From CAZXGD01 sp046350455 (GTDB lineage: Bacteria; Planctomycetota; Phycisphaerae; Phycisphaerales; SM1A02): DNA of 64,000 nucleotides. The stretch covers positions 62,001-126,000 of the forward strand of contig JAXMAM010000004.1 of NCBI GenBank assembly GCA_046350455.1, given 5' to 3'. Position numbers and translations under genes: made by a program. Of this stretch, positions 35,186 to 42,302 are shown piece by piece. Position 1 is the stretch's first letter. Each line of letters opens with the position of its first letter. The notes beneath the pieces were generated by a model. The model searched no databases. It saw nothing but the letters and a program-made list of their open reading frames with translations, and was not told the origin of the DNA.

Positions 35186-36277
35186 ATGGTAGTGTTGAGC
35201 GTCATGCAGATGGCTGGCGCCACGCTCCTAAGCCTTGGCATGCTGATCGCGGCCGCTGCGCCGCCGACCGGAGCGACGACCGCGCCGTCGCTGCCATCCG
35301 CGCCACCTGCGCCCCCGCTCGGCAGCCGCCCTGCGCCGGCCCCCAAGCCTCCCGAATTCCAGCGCACCCGCGTGCCATCCATCCTCCTGCACCCGCTGCC
35401 CGCCAGCGGCGGGGTCCCGCGCATGGTGGCTGCGCAGCTCCCGCAGTATCCGCCGCAGCGCGTGGCGTCCGCCCGCGCGCAGGTGCAGGCTCTGAAGCTC
35501 AAGCACTTTGGCACGCACACGGGCACCGTGCGCCAGGCCGGCTTGGCAGAGCTGCGGTCCTTCACAGACCCAGCATCGTTTGAACCCCTGTGGACCACCT
35601 TGCAGACGGAGCGCGACGACGTCCGCATGGCCACGCTGGAGGTCTTTGCATCTGGCAAGGACGACGGCCAGGCCGCGCTGGCATGGGTGGCCATCCGTGC
35701 CAAGGACGCTGGCATCCGCGCTGAGGCCACGCGCCGCGTCACGCTCCCGCCCTGCGACGCAGTGCTCTGCGTGCTGGACGACGCCCTGCGCTCCAACGAG
35801 CATGAGGTGGTCAACAACGCGGGGCTGTTTGCGGGCGCCATCCACGCCATCGAGGCCCTGCCTGCGCTCATCTTTGCGCAGTTCTCGCAGGACACCGCGC
35901 AGCAGAGCGGCGATCTGGCGTGGATCGCCATCGGCACGCAGCGCAGCTACGTGCAGAACATCGTTCCGGTCACTGGCGACAACAGCGGCGCGTACCAGCC
36001 CATCATCGGGCAGATTCTGGAGGGCGTGGTGATGCGCGTGGCCGACTGCGTGGTCACCACCTACCGCGCGGACGTGCACAACTCGCTCATCGCCATGAGC
36101 ACCTTTGACTCTGGCATGGACACCGCCAGCCTGGACTGGAACATGCAGGCCTGGGCCCGCTGGTTCAACGAGGAGTACGTGCCGCTGAAGCAGCGCGAGG
36201 ACCAGCAGCTGGCGGCAGCAAGCACCACGCGCCCCGCTGGCACCACACCGCCCAAGCCGCCATCTGGCACGCCGTAG
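35186..36277 (+). CDS. Secreted helical-repeat protein, function unknown
   Basis: 363 residues from ATG 35186 (ATG 35204 is equally plausible). A signal-like segment (LLSLGMLIAAAAPP) precedes a Pro-rich stretch (about 30-70). Helical repeats resembling HEAT units follow: QAGLAELRSFTDPASFEPLW, RMATLEVFASGKDDGQAA, RAEATRRVTLPPCDAVLCVLDDAL. A C-terminal block (GDLAWIAIGTQRSYVQNI, WARWFNEEYVPLKQRE) is not recognised. No catalytic motif is visible. Such proteins are common exported planctomycete products. It diverges from the globin gene. Confidence 0.75.
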   Translation: MVVLSVMQMAGATLLSLGMLIAAAAPPTGATTAPSLPSAPPAPPLGSRPAPAPKPPEFQRTRVPSILLHPLPASGGVPRMVAAQLPQYPPQRVASARAQVQALKLKHFGTHTGTVRQAGLAELRSFTDPASFEPLWTTLQTERDDVRMATLEVFASGKDDGQAALAWVAIRAKDAGIRAEATRRVTLPPCDAVLCVLDDALRSNEHEVVNNAGLFAGAIHAIEALPALIFAQFSQDTAQQSGDLAWIAIGTQRSYVQNIVPVTGDNSGAYQPIIGQILEGVVMRVADCVVTTYRADVHNSLIAMSTFDSGMDTASLDWNMQAWARWFNEEYVPLKQREDQQLAAASTTRPAGTTPPKPPSGTP

Positions 36278-36298
36278 CCCGGCAGCCCAGCCACCCTG

Positions 36299-37492
36299 CT
36301 AGTGCGTGTACTCCAGCATTGCCTGGGCGAGCGCTTCATACTGCTCTGCGCGGTTGTAGACCTGCGCGCTGGCCCGCGCGTGCCACCTGCCGCCAAAGTC
36401 CACAATGGGCACCTCGATGCGGTGCCGCTCATACAGGTCCACCTGCAGCGCCTCTGGCGTCTGGAACCCGCTGCGCACCTCCACGGGCAGCGGCACTGTG
36501 CACATGGAGCCCAGCATGCCGCCGTCCGCTGGAGAGATGGGCTCCACGTCCCACCGGTCGCACAGCATCTGCTGGCACCACGCAGCCATCTGATGGTTGT
36601 GCGCCCGCACGCGGTCCCAGCCCCACTGGCCCATGAATGCGATGGCTGCGCCCGCCTGCATCCACGGCGCCACGTCGCGCGTGCCCTGCCATTCGAACTC
36701 TGCCGCCAGCCCCGAGTCCAGGAAGTGGCTGACGGTGGCCGGATGGATGTCCGCCCGTCGCGCCGCATCCACCCACAGCACTGCACAGCCCTTGGGCGCG
36801 CAGCACCACTTGTGCAGGTTGCCAGTCCAGTAGGTGGCGCCCAGCTGCTCCACATGCACTGGGAGCATTCCCGGCACGTGAGCTGCATCCACCAGCACTT
36901 CAATGCCGCGCTCGCGGCACGTGGCAATCAAGCGCTCCACTGGAAAGATGAGCGCGGTGGGCGACGTCACCTGGTCCACCACCAGCAGCCGCGTGCGGGG
37001 CGTGATGGCCTCCACCACCGCGCCATACACCTGGTCTGGGCTAGAGATGGGAAGCGGCAGCGGCACCTCCACACACGTAGCGCCGCACTGCCGCGCCCGG
37101 AAGGCCATGGCCTTGCGCACGGCGTTGTAGACGTGGCTGGTGGTCAGCAGCTCGTCCCCAGGGCGGAACTCCAGCGAATGCAGCACAGCGTTCACACCCT
37201 CGGTGGCGTTGGTCACAAACCCAAAGCTGCTGGGGTCCATGCCCAGGAACGCGCCCACGGCAGCCTTGGAGGGAGCCAGCAACTCCCCAATCCGCCGGCC
37301 CAGCAGCTCAATAGGCCGAGACTCCAGTCGATCCTGGGCTGCGATGGTGGCCTGCCGGATGGCCCGAGGGACCGCGCCAAAGGACCCATGGTTCAGGAAG
37401 CAGTACGCGGGGTCCAATCCCCACAGGCGGCTCAGATCGCGCGCCAGAGGCTCTGGAGGGGCCAAACAGGGGCCGGTGCGGGGTGATGCCAT
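36299..37492 (-). CDS. Class V aminotransferase (isopenicillin-N epimerase/cysteine desulfurase-like)
   Basis: 397 residues. Fold-type I PLP motifs: FVTNATEGVNAVLHS, LLVVDQVTSPTAL, GIEVLVDAAHVPGML, and the PLP Lys in TGNLHKWCCAPKG (about residue 226). The N-terminal YCFLNHGSFGAVPRA is typical of the CefD-like subgroup, whose members include isopenicillin-N epimerases, selenocysteine lyase-like enzymes and ergothioneine-type lyases. The exact reaction cannot be set from sequence. No linked pathway genes. It diverges from the lexA leader. Confidence 0.88.
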   Translation of the reverse strand: MASPRTGPCLAPPEPLARDLSRLWGLDPAYCFLNHGSFGAVPRAIRQATIAAQDRLESRPIELLGRRIGELLAPSKAAVGAFLGMDPSSFGFVTNATEGVNAVLHSLEFRPGDELLTTSHVYNAVRKAMAFRARQCGATCVEVPLPLPISSPDQVYGAVVEAITPRTRLLVVDQVTSPTALIFPVERLIATCRERGIEVLVDAAHVPGMLPVHVEQLGATYWTGNLHKWCCAPKGCAVLWVDAARRADIHPATVSHFLDSGLAAEFEWQGTRDVAPWMQAGAAIAFMGQWGWDRVRAHNHQMAAWCQQMLCDRWDVEPISPADGGMLGSMCTVPLPVEVRSGFQTPEALQVDLYERHRIEVPIVDFGGRWHARASAQVYNRAEQYEALAQAMLEYTH

Positions 37493-37533
37493 GGGCTGGC
37501 ACGGTACAGGCCCAGCGCCTTTCCGCGCCCTTC

Positions 37534-37562
37534 TTGTATTCGGTCTCTATTCGGGGTAACAT
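37534..37562 (+). promoter_or_regulatory. Candidate lexA promoter with direct-repeat operator
   Basis: TTGTAT (37534-37539) and TAACAT (37557-37562) are spaced 17 bases apart. Within them lies an 11-base-period direct repeat, TATTCGG (37537-37543), TCTC, TATTCGG (37548-37554), overlapping the -35 and filling the spacer. I find no classical CTG-N10-CAG or GAAC-N4-GTTC palindrome in 37493-37798. Autoregulation through this direct repeat is an inference. Confidence 0.5.
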
Positions 37563-37798
37563 CTCCCAAACAAAATCTGCAGCGGAGCAAGGACCCCTGC
37601 CGATCACCAAACAGGGCCCCAACGGCCACCGGATCTTGTCCCCGGAGAACCTCATGAACCTCTTCACAGCCATCCGATCCTTGCTTCAGGGCTACCCATC
37701 ATCAGACACCCCGCTGGTCATCCTCGGCCCAGGCGGGGATTGCGTCCGCACCTACGGGCCTGCTGGGCACTCCATGCAGGAAGCACCAAGGAACAGCC
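37563..37798 (+). other. Long lexA leader with possible small upstream ORF
   Basis: About 236 bases separate the candidate promoter from lexA. ATG 37654 has GGAG six bases upstream and opens MNLFTAIRSLLQGYP. The frame stays open to 38007, overlapping lexA by some 200 bases in another frame, so a genuine gene of that full length is doubtful. I see no conserved domain. Confidence 0.3.
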
Positions 37799-38488
37799 AT
37801 GACACTCACGCTCACCCCCAAGCAGCTCCGGATCTTCCAGCTCGTGCGCGACTGGCGCGCGACCCGCGGATACTCGCCCACCATGCAAGAGCTCGCAGAC
37901 GAGCTGGGGGTGAGCAAGGTGACAGTGTTCGAGCACGTCGAGGCCCTCATCAGCAAGGGCGCCATGACGCGCGACAAGAACAAGGCTCGCTCTTTGTCTA
38001 TTGCTGAGGACGCTGTCCTTCCGCACGAGACTGAACTCGACAGCAGCGCTGTCGCTGGACGCATCAGCAACGCGCGGGCCGCAGCGCCTGGCGCAGGCAG
38101 CACCATGCAATTCCCGCTGGTGGGCCGCATTGCAGCCGGCGTGCCAGTGGAGAAGTTCGCGCAGGAAGAAGACCTCCGCCTGGAGGAGATCTTTGCGCCC
38201 CGCCGCGGCCAGCGCAGCGCCATGTTCGCCCTGCAGGTGGATGGCTGGTCCATGCGCGACGAAGGCATTCACGATGGCGACTACGTCATCGTGGAGCGCC
38301 GCCAGACCGCCCGCAACGGCGAGCGCGTGGTGGCCCTGCTGCCCAACGGCGAGACCACGCTGAAATCCTTCCACCGCGAACGCGATGGTCGGATCCGGCT
38401 GCAGCCAGCCAATCCGGAGTTTGAGCCCATCATCGTGGACGAGTGCGAGATTCAGGGCGTGGTGGTCGGCGTGCTGCGGCGGTACTAG
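37799..38488 (+). CDS. lexA: LexA SOS repressor
   Basis: 229 residues, start preceded by AAGGA. The N-terminal winged helix includes IFQLVRDWRATRGYSPTMQELADELGVSKVTVFEHVEAL. Cleavage Ala113-Gly114 in GRIAAGVPV, catalytic Ser151 in DGWSMRDEG and Lys189 in TTLKSFHRE are all present, so RecA-stimulated self-cleavage should work. The recognition helix SKVTVFEH differs from the E. coli and B. subtilis versions, consistent with a different operator. A short linker (about 75-100) is Ala-rich. Convergent with trpA (14-base gap). Confidence 0.96.
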   Translation: MTLTLTPKQLRIFQLVRDWRATRGYSPTMQELADELGVSKVTVFEHVEALISKGAMTRDKNKARSLSIAEDAVLPHETELDSSAVAGRISNARAAAPGAGSTMQFPLVGRIAAGVPVEKFAQEEDLRLEEIFAPRRGQRSAMFALQVDGWSMRDEGIHDGDYVIVERRQTARNGERVVALLPNGETTLKSFHRERDGRIRLQPANPEFEPIIVDECEIQGVVVGVLRRY

Positions 38489-38502
38489 GCAGCACCGCGC
38501 AG

Positions 38503-39297
38503 TCAGCCAGGCATCAGCGTCTTCACAAAGGCCACCGCAGCTGCAGCGGCATCGTGGCCGCTGGCGTGCGCGTCCTGCATGCGACGCACCAGGCTGCTCC
38601 CGACGATCACGCCGTCTGCATACGCACCCACGTCGCGCACATGCGCTGCGGTGGAGATGCCAAAGCCCACTGCCACCGGCAGCGTGGTGTGCGCCCGGAT
38701 CCGGTCCACCACCGGCTTGGCATCAGGCGCGTCTGCCCGTTCGCCCGTGATGCCCACACGCGCCAGCGCGTAGACAAAGCCGCTGCACAGTTCCACGATG
38801 CGCTTCACGCGATCTGGGCCGCTGGTGGGGGCCACCAGGAAGGTGCACGTCAGGTTGCGGGCATCGCACGCCTTGCGCAGCGCTGGTGCGTCGTGCAGGT
38901 CCATGTCAGGCACGATGAGTCCATCCAGGCCCGCCGCCGCAGCCTGCTGCGTGAACGCGTCCACGCCCATGGCATGCACAATGGAGGTGCTCACCATGCC
39001 AGCGAGCCCAGCCTTGACCTGGCTGCGCACCGCAGCTATGGCCTCAAATACCTTCGCTGGCGTGCAGCCAGCCACCAGCGCATCGTGCATGCTGGCTGCG
39101 ATGACCGGCCCGTCTGCGATCGGATCGCTGAACGGAATGCCCACTTCGATGATCCCAGCACCAGCCTGGCTGAGCGCTGGCAGCACTGCTGTGGTGCACT
39201 CCAGCGAGGGATAGCCCGCAGTGACAAAGGGCATGACCGCTGGCCGGCGGGCCGCGCGGTGTTCTGTAAAGCAGCGCTGGATGCGGTTCGTCGCCAT
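38503..39297 (-). CDS. trpA: Tryptophan synthase alpha subunit
   Basis: 264 residues from ATG 39297. The TIM-barrel motifs are intact: AGAGIIEVGIPFSDPIADGP with the catalytic Glu, GLDGLIVPDMDLHD with the catalytic Asp, TFLVAPTSGPDR, YALARVGITGER and VGFGISTAAHV. It cleaves indole-3-glycerol phosphate to indole, which passes to TrpB. No trpB or other trp gene is adjacent, so the pathway genes are dispersed. A longer in-frame start (15 residues) is less likely. Confidence 0.96.
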   Translation of the reverse strand: MATNRIQRCFTEHRAARRPAVMPFVTAGYPSLECTTAVLPALSQAGAGIIEVGIPFSDPIADGPVIAASMHDALVAGCTPAKVFEAIAAVRSQVKAGLAGMVSTSIVHAMGVDAFTQQAAAAGLDGLIVPDMDLHDAPALRKACDARNLTCTFLVAPTSGPDRVKRIVELCSGFVYALARVGITGERADAPDAKPVVDRIRAHTTLPVAVGFGISTAAHVRDVGAYADGVIVGSSLVRRMQDAHASGHDAAAAAVAFVKTLMPG

Positions 39298-39391
39298 GGT
39301 TGAGTGCGTGCGGCGGAATGGTAAGCCCTCTACCATCGGCACATCACTGTGGCGGCTGCACTTCCCTGCGCTGCGATAGGCTGTGAGGACC

Positions 39392-39465
39392 GGCCCGGTA
39401 GCTCAGCGGCCTAGAGCAGTCGACTCATAATCGATAAGACCTCGGTTCGAATCCGAGCCGGGCCA
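39392..39465 (+). tRNA. tRNA with CAT anticodon (Ile2 or elongator Met)
   Basis: Cloverleaf: acceptor GGCCCGG/CCGGGCC, D-arm GCTCAGCGGCCTAGAGC, anticodon stem GTCGA/TCGAT with loop CTCATAA, and T-arm GGTTCGAATCC. The CAT anticodon could be elongator Met or, after lysidine modification, Ile(AUA). The CGACTCATAATCG stem-loop resembles E. coli ileX. An initiator is unlikely, because the 5' end pairs with the 3' end and the anticodon stem lacks the GGG/CCC pairs. No CCA. Confidence 0.9.
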
Positions 39466-39489
39466 CTTCACTCCAAAGGAGCGCGTCAC

Positions 39490-40422
39490 ATGGGTCACAA
39501 GAAGGACAAGAAGCGCCGGAAGGACGAAGAGGGCGACCCCTCCCAGAAGCGCAAGCACAAGAAGCACGAGAAGCGCGAGCGCAAGCGCGACCGGGTGGCC
39601 GCGGCCCTGGCAGCCCAAGCCTCGACCGCTGCGCCAGACGCACCGCCACCAGCCCCGCTGAAGGGCAAGGAGTACGCAGCGAAGCTCCGCGAACTGCACG
39701 AAGAGCTGGTCAACCTGCAGCAGTACGTGGTGCAGGAGGGCTTGAAGGTGTGCATCTGCTTCGAGGGCCGCGACGGCGCTGGCAAGGGCGGAACCATCAA
39801 GGCCATCACAGAGCGGGTCAGCCCACGCGTCTTCCGCGTGGTGGCGCTGCCAGCCCCCACCAAGCGCGAGCAGAGCCAGATGTATGTGCAGCGGTACATG
39901 CCCCACCTGCCCGCAGCGGGCGAAGTGGTGATCTTTGACCGCAGCTGGTACAACCGGGCTGGCGTGGAGCGCGTGATGGGCTTCTGCACGGACGAGCAGG
40001 TTGCCAAGTTCCTCCGCGCTGCGCCGCTGGTGGAGAAGGCCATGGTGGAGTCCGGCATCATCCTGCTGAAATACTGGCTGGAAGTGAGCCCCGAGGAGCA
40101 GGAGCGCCGGTTGCGCGACCGCATTGACGACGGCCGCAAGGTCTGGAAGCTCTCCCCCATGGATGTGAAGTCATTCGACCGATGGGATGACTACACACGC
40201 GCCCGCGACGAGATGATCGCCGCCACCGACACGGCGTGGGCGCCCTGGTTTGTGGCCCGCTCCGAGGAGAAGAAGCGGGTGCGCCTCAACGTCATCCGCC
40301 ACATTCTGAACGCTGTGCCGCACAAGGCCGTGAAGCGCGAAAAAGTGGAGCTGCCCAAGCGCACCATCGGCCGCTACACGCCGGCTGACTACCCCTTCAA
40401 GTACGTGCCTGAGACCTACTAG
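39490..40422 (+). CDS. ppk2: Polyphosphate kinase 2
   Basis: 310 residues, AAAGGAG before the start. The PPK2 fold has Walker A FEGRDGAGKGGTIKA (about 91-105), lid region VVALPAPTKREQSQMYVQRY, Walker B EVVIFDRSWYNRAGVERVMGF and the arginine-rich EEQERRLRDRI. It transfers phosphate between polyphosphate and nucleoside di/monophosphates. The first 40 residues are extremely Lys/Arg/Glu-rich (KKDKKRRKDEE, KRKHKKHEKRERKRD), unusual and possibly polyphosphate-binding. It lies 24 bases after the tRNA and converges with a four-base overlap on the AI-2E transporter gene. Confidence 0.95.
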   Translation: MGHKKDKKRRKDEEGDPSQKRKHKKHEKRERKRDRVAAALAAQASTAAPDAPPPAPLKGKEYAAKLRELHEELVNLQQYVVQEGLKVCICFEGRDGAGKGGTIKAITERVSPRVFRVVALPAPTKREQSQMYVQRYMPHLPAAGEVVIFDRSWYNRAGVERVMGFCTDEQVAKFLRAAPLVEKAMVESGIILLKYWLEVSPEEQERRLRDRIDDGRKVWKLSPMDVKSFDRWDDYTRARDEMIAATDTAWAPWFVARSEEKKRVRLNVIRHILNAVPHKAVKREKVELPKRTIGRYTPADYPFKYVPETY

Positions 40423-41504
40423 GGCGCAGGAGGAGTGCCCATGGCTTCGGGCGCTGCACGCTTTCGGTCGCGCTCGGCCACCCATTCGGTGACCAGCCGG
40501 TATCCCACTGCCAGCACGGTGGGGCCCACAAAGAAGCCGATGAACCCAAAGGTCAGCGCGCCGCCCAGCACACCCAGCAGGATGAGCAGGAACGGCAGCG
40601 GCGCACCCTGGCTGATGATCCAGGGCTTGACGATGTTGTCCACGCTGCTCACACCCACGCCCCACACGATCATGAAGATGCCCCACCCAGGCGAACCCTG
40701 ATAGAACAGCCAGCCCGCAGCCGGGGCCCACACCAGGGGCGGCCCCACAGGCAGCACTGACAGGCAGAACGTGAGCAGCGCCAGGAGCGCCGCCCCCGGC
40801 ACGCCAGCGATCGCAAAGCCGATCCCAGCCATGACCGCCTGCACCAGCGCTGTGCCCAGGATGCCATAGACCACGCCGCGCACCGTGCGCCCGGCCACAT
40901 CCAGCAGGTACAGGCCGCGCTGGCCCGCCACGCGCTCCACAGCCGAGGACAGGCGCCGGGCTGCCTCGGCGCCATCGCGGTACAGGAAGAACGCGATGAA
41001 GATGCTCATGCCGATCTCCGCCACGCCGCGCGCCAGCGCCACGCCCGCGCCCAGGAGCACACCGGTGACTGGCTCGATGAGCGGCCGCGCTGCCGCAGCC
41101 AGCTTGCTGCTGTCCGCTGCCAGCGAGCGCCAGGTCTCGGCCGCCTGCTTGCCCACCATGGGCACGCGCTCCAGCCATTCAGGGCATGGCGGCCCGGACT
41201 TGAACCACTCTGTGGTGCCGGAGTAGAACGTCTGCACGTTGTCCGCCAGCGAGAGTCCGATGATGACAAACGGCAGCAGGATGACCGCCACCAGCAGCAA
41301 GGCCATCAGCGCTGCCGCCAGCGTCCGCCGCCGCCCCACGGCTCGCAGGATCCGCTGGTAGACCGGCCAGGTGCTGAAAGTGAGCACCACCGCCCACAGG
41401 ATGGAGGATGCAAAGGGCAGCAGCAGCAGCACGCAGGTGCTGAGCAGCGCTGCCAGGAGCAGCAGTCCAAGGCCCTTCTCGACGTGGGTGCGTGGTTCTG
41501 TCAC
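40419..41504 (-). CDS. AI-2E family (TqsA/PerM-like) membrane transporter
   Basis: 361 residues from GTG 41504. About eight transmembrane segments follow the family pattern: paired N-terminal helices (LGLLLLAALLSTCVLLLLPF), a large extracytoplasmic loop (about 75-155), GVAEIGMSIFIAFFLYRDG, and a C-terminal half with PVGPPLVWAPAAGWLF, VDNIVKPWIISQGAP and FGFIGFFVGPTVLAVGY. The family exports small molecules or sodium/protons; AI-2 itself is one proposed substrate. The start overlaps the upstream PEP-CTERM-like gene's stop (GTGA), so the two are coupled. Confidence 0.9.
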   Translation of the reverse strand: MTEPRTHVEKGLGLLLLAALLSTCVLLLLPFASSILWAVVLTFSTWPVYQRILRAVGRRRTLAAALMALLLVAVILLPFVIIGLSLADNVQTFYSGTTEWFKSGPPCPEWLERVPMVGKQAAETWRSLAADSSKLAAAARPLIEPVTGVLLGAGVALARGVAEIGMSIFIAFFLYRDGAEAARRLSSAVERVAGQRGLYLLDVAGRTVRGVVYGILGTALVQAVMAGIGFAIAGVPGAALLALLTFCLSVLPVGPPLVWAPAAGWLFYQGSPGWGIFMIVWGVGVSSVDNIVKPWIISQGAPLPFLLILLGVLGGALTFGFIGFFVGPTVLAVGYRLVTEWVAERDRKRAAPEAMGTPPAP

Positions 41505-42187
41505 ACGGTGCGGCGCCGCCTGCCGCGCGCGCCAGCCAGCAGTGTAAGCGTTGCCAGACCACCCGGCCCAGGCACCAGCCATGCGTTGAAGTTCACATGG
41601 TCGTACAGGTACGAGCCGTTGTCGCCAAAGACCACCTTGAAGGAGTCCCCGGCGTTCATCTGCACCTCCCCGCCCAGCGAGAACACGTCCAGCTGATCGC
41701 TGGTGCCAGTGAGCGTGGTGGTGCCCAGATTGGTGGTCACGCCGCCGATGGTGGCCAGCACGGTGATGGTCACGCCGTTGCCCGACAGGCCGTTCAGGAT
41801 GAGCTCGCTGTGCACGGCCATGCCGCTGACCCACATGCTGCTCTGGGGCGCAAACACCAGCACGGCCGGAAGGCCGCTGCCAGGGTGCACCCAGATGCCG
41901 TCAAACGTGGCGGGGCCGGCTGCACCGTTGTCGCTGCCCACCGAGGTCAATGGCCCCATGAGCGGCGTGCCAAAGGGCTGTCCGGGCGTGTACCAGCTGC
42001 TGGTGTCTGCGGTCATCAGGCCGCCACCTACGCCTGCCGTGCCGTACCACAGGTTGGAAGTGGAGTTGGTGGCAAGCCCATTGGCGTCCACCCAGTCACG
42101 GAAATTGGTCATGTCGGCTGCAGCGTTGGCAGCAATCACACCCAGGGCGAGCGAGCACATCAACGAACGGGCTGGGAACAATCGCAC
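41501..42187 (-). CDS. Secreted protein with PEP-CTERM-like C-terminus
   Basis: 228 residues from GTG 42187, with GGAGG six bases upstream. The signal peptide (RLFPARSLMCSLALGVIAANAAAD) precedes a beta-rich Gly/Thr/Ser domain of about 180 residues. The C-terminus VPGPGGLATLTLLAGARGRRRR matches the layout of PEP-CTERM sorting tails (VPxP, short hydrophobic stretch, Arg cluster), with the Glu position changed. Such proteins are processed by exosortases and displayed at the surface. No exosortase gene is in the window. Function of the main domain is unknown. Confidence 0.75.
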   Translation of the reverse strand: MRLFPARSLMCSLALGVIAANAAADMTNFRDWVDANGLATNSTSNLWYGTAGVGGGLMTADTSSWYTPGQPFGTPLMGPLTSVGSDNGAAGPATFDGIWVHPGSGLPAVLVFAPQSSMWVSGMAVHSELILNGLSGNGVTITVLATIGGVTTNLGTTTLTGTSDQLDVFSLGGEVQMNAGDSFKVVFGDNGSYLYDHVNFNAWLVPGPGGLATLTLLAGARGRRRRTV

Positions 42188-42302
42188 GAGAAACCTCCAC
42201 GTGTTGCTCCCTCCGACCAGAGCGGACACCGTACTGGAAGTGCGTCACTCCTCCAAACCCCCTGGCACCCATTTTCGACACCCGGCCACCAGAATGGTGG
42301 TT

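Noticed and set aside
39392..39465. Calling the CAT-anticodon tRNA the initiator tRNA-fMet
   Set aside because: The acceptor end is fully paired and the anticodon stem lacks the three G-C pairs typical of initiators.
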